Part shown: positions 58,305 through 64,000 of the stretch, piece by piece
Position numbering within the stretch: the stretch's first letter is position 1
Layout: every line of letters starts with the position of its first letter
Assembly: GCA_963799315.1 (NCBI GenBank)
Contig: CAWCWP010000001.1
Coordinates: 1-64,000, forward strand
Direction: 5' to 3'
Length of the DNA stretch: 64,000 nt
From: Parerythrobacter_A sp963799315
Lineage (GTDB): Bacteria; Pseudomonadota; Alphaproteobacteria; Sphingomonadales; Sphingomonadaceae
Notes under the pieces: generated by a model
The model's database searches: none
The model's input: only the letters and a program-made list of their open reading frames with translations
Told to the model about the DNA's origin: nothing
Translations under genes and position numbers: made by a program

Positions 58305-59435
58305 AACATATCTGCATCCTCTATGATTGCCTGTTTCCGCATACAATCGGCGGGGCGGAACGCTGGTATCGAGAGGTTGCCGAGGATCTCGCGCGAAGAG
58401 GCTATCGCGTTACATACCTTACGATGCGCCAGTGGGACCACGACGATCCTCCGCAGGTCGAAGGCGTCGAGGTCGTTCCCGTCGGTCCGCGCATGGCGCT
58501 CTATCGCGATGGACGTCGGCGAATTTTGCCGCCGCTGCTGTTCGGTTGCGGCGTATTGCTGCACCTGCTGCGGCATGGCCGCCGCTATCACCATGTCCAC
58601 ACGGCCAGCTTCCCGTTCTTTTCCGTGCTTGCTGCTGCCCTTTTGCGGCCCGTGGGCGGCTATTCGCTTGGGAGTCGACTGGCACGAGGTCTGGTCGCGC
58701 GATTACTGGCGCGAATATCTCGGTGCGCTTGGTGCGGTCGGCTGGGGCATCCAGAAACTGTGCGCCGTCATTCCGCACAAGGCGTTCACTTTCAGCCGTC
58801 TCCACGCGCGGCGCTTGGTGGCGCTGGGGCGCGATCCGGCGATACTGACCGGTGAGTTCGCCGGTGCCGCAATGCCAGCGCAGCCCGCGACGCAGCCGCT
58901 TACGTTTGTCTATGCAGGCCGGATCATCCCGGAAAAGCGTGTCATCTTGCTGATCGAGGCATTCGCGCAGGTGCGAAATGTGCGCCCCGATTTGCGGCTG
59001 AAGCTGTTTGGCCAAGGCCCGCAGCGCGAGAGCGTTGCGCGCCTGATCGCACGTCGCGGGCTGGAGAAAAGCGCCGTGCTGTCCGGCTTTGTCGCACAGG
59101 AAGAACTGGATGCGGCGATGTCGGGCGCGCTGGCGATTGTCCAGCCTTCCATGCGCGAGGGCTACGGCATGGTCGTGGTCGAGGCGAGCGCGCGCGGCGT
59201 CCCCGCTGTCGTTGTCGAGGCCGAGGACAACGCGGCGGTCGAGCTGATCGAACCGGGCGTGAATGGGGAGATCGCCCAAGCGACAGCGCCGGGTCTGGCC
59301 GAGGCGATGCTCAAGGTGGCAGCCGATGCCTATGGCTATCGTGAACGCACCGAGCGATGGTATGCCGCGAATGAAAAGCGGCTCTCTATCGGAACATCGC
59401 TTGGCATAATCCGGGCGCAGATCGCTGGTCGTTAG
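58301..59435 (+). CDS. GT4 family glycosyltransferase (frameshift near 58671)
   Basis: About 377 residues, GT-B fold. TTG start at 58301 overlapping the upstream stop (TTGA). N-terminal IGGAERWYREVAEDLARRGYRVTYLT carries the donor-loop GGAE. In the other frame follow LTFVYAGRIIPEKRVILLIEAFAQ, LRLKLFGQGPQRESV, and the catalytic EX7E segment PSMREGYGMVVVEASARGVP. One extra A in CTTGGGAGTCGACTGG (58669-58673) splits the gene; total length is 3n+1. It probably works with the polytopic protein and the neighbouring methyltransferases on a cell-surface glycan. Confidence 0.88.
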
Positions 59436-59453
59436 GTTTCAGGCGGGCCGAAT

Positions 59454-60239
59454 TCAGCGTTTCTCCCAGCACGCAATGAACGATGCGTAGGGCATGCGGC
59501 CCGGCAGTTTGTGATATAGCTTTTCAACCTGCATCAGAAACGGCGCAATCCGCTTTTTCCAGCTGTTCGGCATGCGCAGTACCCAATTGAGGGTAAGCAA
59601 ATAGTAGGCGATACCGCCAAAATATTGCTGCTCGACGACTTTAAACCCGGCACCGTGGTCCTTGAACAGTTTGCCATGTGACAAAGCATGTTCGTTGGCC
59701 GCGTCGAAATTGGATGTGTCGAGCGCGTACCAAAGTTTGCGGAGTGGCTCGAGCACGTAGTCGGAATTTGGCTCTGCCATGATAAGGCGGCCACCCGGTT
59801 TCAAAAGTGCATGAATGTTGCGAAATGCCATCGGCAAATCTGCAACAAGGTGGTGAACACCGCCCATCACAATCAGGACGTCGTAGGTCTCGTTCGTATC
59901 GAAGGGTTTAAGCAGGTCGGCCACGAAACATGGCCGACCGTGCAAAACCTGAAAGTCCGCGCAAGCCTTTTCGGAAATGTCGCAGCCGGTAATTTCAAGT
60001 GCCGGATTGCGTTCCCGCAGCCAACCCACGGTTGCGCCGGTTCCACTTGCCAGTTCCAGCACGCTGGTCGCACCGTCCAACATGGTCTCGACCGTTTCGT
60101 AAACATAATGACGTTTGTAATTTTGCGAGATTTCATCGCCCGACGCGGCGTAATATTTTTCGTGGATCTCCTCGAAAAGCTGTTTTTGCCGCGCGTTGTT
60201 ATTAACTGCATTTCCGAAATTTATGGGTTCATGCTTCAT
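59454..60239 (-). CDS. SAM-dependent methyltransferase (class I)
   Basis: A 261-residue methyltransferase: motif I VLELASGTGATVGWLRE (~60-76), motif II region EITGCDISEKACADFQV (~82-98), YDVLIVMGGVHHLVADLP (~118) and LLKPGGRLIMAEP (~148). The C-terminal ~80 residues carry aromatic, partly hydrophobic helices (QQYFGGIAYYLLTLNWVLRMP) that may contact membrane or lipid substrate. Its start overlaps the upstream methyltransferase stop by 11 nt. Base composition is visibly richer in A+T than its neighbours, a sign of separate origin. Confidence 0.85.
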   Translation of the reverse strand: MKHEPINFGNAVNNNARQKQLFEEIHEKYYAASGDEISQNYKRHYVYETVETMLDGATSVLELASGTGATVGWLRERNPALEITGCDISEKACADFQVLHGRPCFVADLLKPFDTNETYDVLIVMGGVHHLVADLPMAFRNIHALLKPGGRLIMAEPNSDYVLEPLRKLWYALDTSNFDAANEHALSHGKLFKDHGAGFKVVEQQYFGGIAYYLLTLNWVLRMPNSWKKRIAPFLMQVEKLYHKLPGRMPYASFIACWEKR

Positions 60240-61185
60240 TGGCTACAGCCTTTTTTACTACGATGCGCAGGGCACTAGGTCGGCGCGTGATTTTTTCGGC
60301 AATCCATTGCAGCGGACGCAGGGCAAGACCCATTGCGAAGAAGATGGCGCCGGGTGTGGCATCACATAGTTTGGCGAGGCTAAGGGCAAATGTCGGGCCG
60401 CAAATGTCGCGCTGGTCGATGATTTCCAGACCGTATTCCTGCATCAATCGGGCAAGGCTGCGGCGGCTGAAATGAACGCGGTGATAGGGTGCATACCAGT
60501 TGGCGCAGGCTGCGCCGAACCAAGAGTTCCATACGCATTCCACATTGGGCACTTCGATTACTATCGTCGCGCCGGGTTTGGCGATGGCAAGAAGGCTGGC
60601 CATCATTTTGCGGGGATCGTCATCGTGTTCCAGCACGTGAAAACAGACAACCAGGTCGAACTGAATGGCGCGGTCTTCGGCCTGCGAAAAGCTGGCATAG
60701 GAAGCCGACCCGATCGCGTCGGGTGCGGTGTCGAAAAAGTCCAGCCCGGTCGTCTTGCCGCCCGGTGCAACCTGTTGCGCGAAAGCGGCGGCAAGCGCAC
60801 CGTTGCCGGTGCCAAAATCGGCAATGGAGCGGGCATCGGGAGCATAGCGAAGCAGTTTGCGGGCCAAACCGAGATTTACCATGCGCTTGAGTGCAGCAAC
60901 CCAGCCAGCATCGCGGGCCAGGAAATCTTCGCTTTCACGCGCGTCATATAGCGGGGCAACATCGGCCATCGCCGGCAGCGTGATGCCATGTCCGCATTCC
61001 GAACACACATGAACGGCAATATACGGCGCGAGGGGATGGCCGGTTTCGATCTCAACCTGCGGCGTGGTGCGGATGGAGGTTCGATCTTGCGCCGGGCTTC
61101 CCTGGCAAAACATGCATTGCGGCATGACACCAGCGATTGTGGGCACACAGAAAGCATCGGCGGCATCGATGGGGACGTGCATCAT
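60229..61185 (-). CDS. Methyltransferase with N-terminal zinc-binding cysteines
   Basis: A 318-residue protein. The N-terminal ~60 residues hold two CxxC pairs (PQCMFCQGSP, VCSECGHG), as in the C-methyltransferases of deoxysugar synthesis and related Zn-methyltransferases. The Rossmann domain has IADFGTGNGALAAAFAQ (~130), TTGLDFFDTAPDA, FDLVVCFHVLEHDDDPRKMM (~180) and AKPGATIVIEVPNVECVW. It begins at ATG 61185 with a 4-nt overlap of the GtrA stop and is followed by a second methyltransferase. Substrate unknown; a sugar or lipid is likely. Confidence 0.83.
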   Translation of the reverse strand: MMHVPIDAADAFCVPTIAGVMPQCMFCQGSPAQDRTSIRTTPQVEIETGHPLAPYIAVHVCSECGHGITLPAMADVAPLYDARESEDFLARDAGWVAALKRMVNLGLARKLLRYAPDARSIADFGTGNGALAAAFAQQVAPGGKTTGLDFFDTAPDAIGSASYASFSQAEDRAIQFDLVVCFHVLEHDDDPRKMMASLLAIAKPGATIVIEVPNVECVWNSWFGAACANWYAPYHRVHFSRRSLARLMQEYGLEIIDQRDICGPTFALSLAKLCDATPGAIFFAMGLALRPLQWIAEKITRRPSALRIVVKKAVANEA

Positions 61186-61580
61186 TGGGGCACGCCTCCC
61201 AGCCTGAAACTTATCATCCGGTGCAGCATGAAGTTGACCGGTGCCATAAAGGCCGATGTTGCGAACAGTGCGAAGTAATACGGCACGCCAAGCTCCACCA
61301 TGACCCACGTTACCGTCATGGCAATCGCAACGGCCAGCAGCGACAGGCCGAAATAGCGCGATGCTTCACCCGATGATGCAGGCGCCTCGACAGAAAAGGT
61401 CCAGCCGCGATTCAAAAGATATGCTCCGCCTGTTACGATCAGAAAGCACAACGCATAGGAGATCAGATAATGAAGTCCCGTCAGCTCGGTGAAAACCACG
61501 ATAATCAGCGTGTTCGTCAACGCCGCGCTGGCGCCGACAAGAAGGAACCTGGCAAGTTCGGCAGTCATACGCTTGGTCAT
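61182..61580 (-). CDS. GtrA family membrane protein
   Basis: A 132-residue protein with four hydrophobic segments (~10-30 LARFLLVGASAALTNTLIIVVF, ~34-52, ~80-100, ~104-124) and the GtrA signature (FLLVGASAALTNTLI, LNRGWTF-type between helices 2 and 3). GtrA proteins are thought to flip or assist export of polyprenyl-phosphate-linked glucose or related sugars. It overlaps the GT2 gene upstream by 4 nt and the methyltransferase downstream by 4 nt: a classical GT2-GtrA pair. Confidence 0.9.
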   Translation of the reverse strand: MTKRMTAELARFLLVGASAALTNTLIIVVFTELTGLHYLISYALCFLIVTGGAYLLNRGWTFSVEAPASSGEASRYFGLSLLAVAIAMTVTWVMVELGVPYYFALFATSAFMAPVNFMLHRMISFRLGGVPQ

Positions 61581-62827
61581 CGGGGTGCTGAAACGTTCTG
61601 CGTTCCGAACTTGGCGTCATTTCCTGCAATGATCGCCAGCATGAAACCGCCGAAAACGTTCTGCACGCCGATGGCGCCGATGGCGGCACACAGGATCAGC
61701 GGCAAGGGGTTGTCCAACGCAACATAGCCAGCCTGGCCCCAGCCTATAGCGATCGCGGAGAGACCTGAAACGGCGATCACGATGGCGATCAAGCCGCTGG
61801 CCAGCATTGTTTCGAGCGTCAGCAGGCGACTGTGTCTGCGCAGGACGGGGCGCATCAGACGGAACCCGCGTGCAACCCCGTAAAAATGCGTCGCGACGGC
61901 CATGAGCAGGCCGAGATGCCCGCAGGTGGCAAGAAAACCTGCCACAATGCTCCAGCTGACGCCGAAGGTTGCTTCTCCATCCAGCATGCCGACTTGATGG
62001 GCCAGCCCATAGCCCAGGATCGCACACGCCAGCACCAGTGCGACAAGTCCCGGCACGCCGAATACCCATGTCGGGCTGAGCATGAAGAGATAGCGCAGGT
62101 GCCGCCAGCCGTCGCGCCACGGGCGCAGGTGCGGCGCGCGTTCGCGCAGGTCGGCGGACAGCGTCGCGGGCACTTCGACCATGTCGAGTTTCAGCAGCGC
62201 GGCCTTGATGACCATTTCGCTGGCGAATTCCATGCCGGTGCCCGACAGGGCGAGGCGTTCGAACGCATCCTTGCGAATGGCGCGCAGCCCGCAATGCGCA
62301 TCGCCCATGCCGGTGCGGAAAAAGATATTGAGCACGCCGGTCAGGCCGGGGTTGCCGATATGACGGTTCTTCCACGGCATCGCGCCCGGTGCGATACCGC
62401 CGCGAAACCGGTTGCCCATGCACAGGTCATGGCCCTTTTCCAGTTCGGCGACCATCGCCACGCCTTCGGTGAAATCATAGCTGCCGTCGCAATCGCCCAT
62501 AACGATATACCGGCCCGCCGCGCCGTGGCATCCGCCGATCAGCGCCGCGCCATAGCCGCGTTGGGCCACCGGCACGACACGCGCGCCAAGCTGTGTCGCC
62601 AGCGTCTGGCTGCCATCGGTCGAGCCGTTGTCCGCAATCACGATTTCGCCGGACAGGTCCAGCTCGGTCCGCATCCTGACCAGCGCTTCCAGCGCGTTGC
62701 CGATGCAGTGCGGCAGGCTGTCGACCTCGTCCAGGCAGGGCATCACGATGGTCACGTCCGGCGTATCGACGGCCGTGCCGCCGGCAATGTCCGCCTCGCC
62801 TGTGCCGATCCGTCCCACAACGCTCAT
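61577..62827 (-). CDS. GT2 family polyprenyl-phosphate glycosyltransferase (DPM/GtrB-like)
   Basis: A 416-residue protein. The N-terminal GT-A domain has VTIVMPCLDEVDSLPHCIGNAL, IVIADNGSTDGSQTLA, GYGAALIGGCHGAAGRYIVMGDCDGSYDF (the DxD-like GDCDGSYDF) and FRTGMGDAHCGLRAIRKDAF. Then a membrane section with four or more helices (~255-400). This is the DPM1/GtrB pattern: transfer of a sugar from nucleotide-sugar to polyprenyl phosphate at the inner membrane. It starts the minus-strand operon GT2-GtrA-two methyltransferases, facing the GT4 unit. Confidence 0.9.
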   Translation of the reverse strand: MSVVGRIGTGEADIAGGTAVDTPDVTIVMPCLDEVDSLPHCIGNALEALVRMRTELDLSGEIVIADNGSTDGSQTLATQLGARVVPVAQRGYGAALIGGCHGAAGRYIVMGDCDGSYDFTEGVAMVAELEKGHDLCMGNRFRGGIAPGAMPWKNRHIGNPGLTGVLNIFFRTGMGDAHCGLRAIRKDAFERLALSGTGMEFASEMVIKAALLKLDMVEVPATLSADLRERAPHLRPWRDGWRHLRYLFMLSPTWVFGVPGLVALVLACAILGYGLAHQVGMLDGEATFGVSWSIVAGFLATCGHLGLLMAVATHFYGVARGFRLMRPVLRRHSRLLTLETMLASGLIAIVIAVSGLSAIAIGWGQAGYVALDNPLPLILCAAIGAIGVQNVFGGFMLAIIAGNDAKFGTQNVSAPR

Positions 62828-62911
62828 CGTCTTCTCCGCTTCAGTATGTGCAAAGCGGGAATGACCAGAGATGGTTAAGGTATCGTCAACGGCAGGCTGT
62901 CCCGCATCGTC

Positions 62912-63682
62912 CTATGCGGCGAGGAAACCGCCATCCACCGGCAGGATCGCGCCGTTCACGAACGACGCCGCATCGCTGGCGAGGAAGGCGACGGCTTGCG
63001 CCACTTCCTCGTTTTTGCCGTATCGCTTCATCGGGATAAGCGCCTCGAATCCTGCCTGCGCGGCGGCTTGCGCTTCGGGCGGGGCCACCATGCTTTCGAT
63101 CTTGCGCATCATCGCATTGTCGATGGGCGCGGGCGCGACGGCGTTCACCCGCACGCCGAACTCGGCCAGTTCCAGCGCGGCAACTTGCACCAGCCCCGCC
63201 ACCGCGTGCTTGCTGGGTGTGTAGGCACCAAGGCCCGGCACGCCGACCAGACTGGCGACAGAGCCCGTCACCACGATTGCACCGCCGCCGCTGTCGAGCA
63301 TGGCGAGCGCGCCGTGCTTGATGCACAGGAACGTACCGTCGACATTGATGCGCTGGACGGAGGAAAATTCCTCCAGCTCCAGATCGAGCAGCGGCTTGAC
63401 CGTGCCCTCGGTCCCCGCATTCGCAATGAGGATGTCGACGCGTCCGAAGGCGGATTTGGTTGCGGCGACCAGTGCCTTGACCGCGTCTTCGCTGGAGATA
63501 TCGGCGACCTGGTGTCGCACCGCGTCCCCGCCATCGAGCTGCGCGGCGGCGTCTGCCAGCTTGCCCGCATCGCGCGCCGCCAGCATGACATTCGCGCCGC
63601 CGTCCAGCAGGACGCGCGCAACCGCCAGCCCGATTCCGCCGCTGCCGCCCGTTACGATGGCTGTTTTGCCGGTGAAATCCAT
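62912..63682 (-). CDS. Short-chain dehydrogenase/reductase
   Basis: A 256-residue classical SDR: VTGGSGGIGLAVARVLLDGG (~9-28), VADISSEDAVKAL (~65), NAGTEGTVKPLL (~90), VVTGSVASLVGVPGLGAYTPSKHAVAG (Ser ~142, YxxxK ~155) and VNGAILPVDGGFLAA at the end. Start ATG 63682 behind a GGAGAAC. Divergent from the P450 gene, possibly sharing a regulatory region. Substrate unknown. Confidence 0.9.
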   Translation of the reverse strand: MDFTGKTAIVTGGSGGIGLAVARVLLDGGANVMLAARDAGKLADAAAQLDGGDAVRHQVADISSEDAVKALVAATKSAFGRVDILIANAGTEGTVKPLLDLELEEFSSVQRINVDGTFLCIKHGALAMLDSGGGAIVVTGSVASLVGVPGLGAYTPSKHAVAGLVQVAALELAEFGVRVNAVAPAPIDNAMMRKIESMVAPPEAQAAAQAGFEALIPMKRYGKNEEVAQAVAFLASDAASFVNGAILPVDGGFLAA

Positions 63683-63863
63683 GACGTGTTCTCCCAATGT
63701 AAAATGCGCAAGTATTGGGCTTTTATCGCTTAGCCCTTGACCCGCTGCCAAATGTGACGATGATATCATGTTCGCATCCGGCGCATCGTGTCAAGCACGG
63801 GCAATGGCGGCGATGCCGGTCGGGCACCTGTCCGGACCGGCCCATGTTGGGAGGCATGGCTTT

Positions 63864-64000
63864 ATGGCGACAAGCGCGCGCGAGACTGCGGATATCGACC
63901 TGATCGACGTCGCGCCGTTTGCTGCGGGCGATCAATATGCTGCCTTCCGCCATTTGCGCGACCATGCGCCGGTCCACTGGAACACCGGTCCCGATGCCGC
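63864..64000 (+). CDS. Cytochrome P450 (N-terminal part)
   Basis: The frame from ATG 63864 runs off the window end. It reads DLIDVAPFAAGDQYAAFRHLRDHAP then VHWNTG, the opening of bacterial CYP class I proteins (YAAFRxLRDxAPVHW). GGGAGG lies ~11 nt before the ATG. The Cys ligand and other P450 motifs lie outside the window, so the family call rests on this N-terminal pattern alone. Confidence 0.72.
   Translation, partial: MATSARETADIDLIDVAPFAAGDQYAAFRHLRDHAPVHWNTGPDA

Noticed and set aside
1..64000. Prophage or complete insertion sequence
   Set aside because: No integrase, transposase, terminase or structural phage gene was found; the repeats seen are short palindromes without coding capacity.

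Overview
The window is about 64 kb of high-GC (roughly 62-65%) DNA densely packed with short operons. Gene content points to an alphaproteobacterium of the order Sphingomonadales, probably an Erythrobacteraceae-like member. The indicators are a TonB-dependent receptor, aerobic hemF, an ybgC-tolQRAB-pal cluster next to a his operon, a ligase-associated PdeM phosphoesterase, a single bifunctional RelA/SpoT protein, several acyl-CoA dehydrogenases with an ACAD10/11-type phosphotransferase, and the dispersed palindromic repeats usual in this group. The taxonomic call is inference from gene families, not a database match.

Layout. 1-6.2 kb: the thiC 3' end, a zinc alcohol dehydrogenase, and small stress-type genes (PNPOx-like general stress protein, YaiI-type DUF188, hibernation factor, DUF427, cold-shock protein). 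6.2-17.3 kb: envelope lipoproteins (COG3650-like, fasciclin, S41 protease), a DUF427-DUF3253-DoxX operon, an M19 dipeptidase, three small DUF genes, dapD and a lipoprotein-type subtilisin autotransporter. 17.3-25.8 kb: a lipid or acyl-CoA oxidation block (phosphotransferase, alcohol dehydrogenase, three acyl-CoA dehydrogenases, GPH-type transporter, SDR). 26-30.3 kb: esterase, a lower-GC TetR/thioesterase pair, gmk and sspB. 30.4-39.8 kb: hisB-hisH-hisA-orf-hisF-(PEP-CTERM peptide)-hisE-hinT, followed directly by ybgC-tolQ-tolR-tolA-tolB-pal. 40-53.3 kb: J-domain protein, TonB receptor, SDR/cystathionine-type PLP enzyme, DUF547, infC, pdeM, hemF, M1 peptidase and rsh. 53.3-56.4 kb: repeats, cyclophilin, CBS protein and a tandem array abutting tRNA-Ser(GGA). 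56.4-62.9 kb: a glycan or lipid-glycosylation cluster (polytopic GT-C-like protein, GT4, two methyltransferases, GtrA, GT2). The window ends with an SDR and the start of a cytochrome P450.

Two features stand out. First, a 126-127 bp repeat sits in tandem immediately upstream of tRNA-Ser. Each unit begins with the first 20 nt of the tRNA and carries three small hairpins. Second, at least 25 single-base frameshifts, mostly +1, interrupt otherwise well-conserved and partly essential genes (hisB, hisF, tolR, tolA, tolB, hemF, rsh and others). These are most simply residual insertion errors of a long-read assembly, so I annotate the affected genes as one CDS across the shift. Dispersed palindromes of several families fill the larger intergenic gaps, including two copies of a roughly 165 bp element with a long stem inside the his and tol operons.
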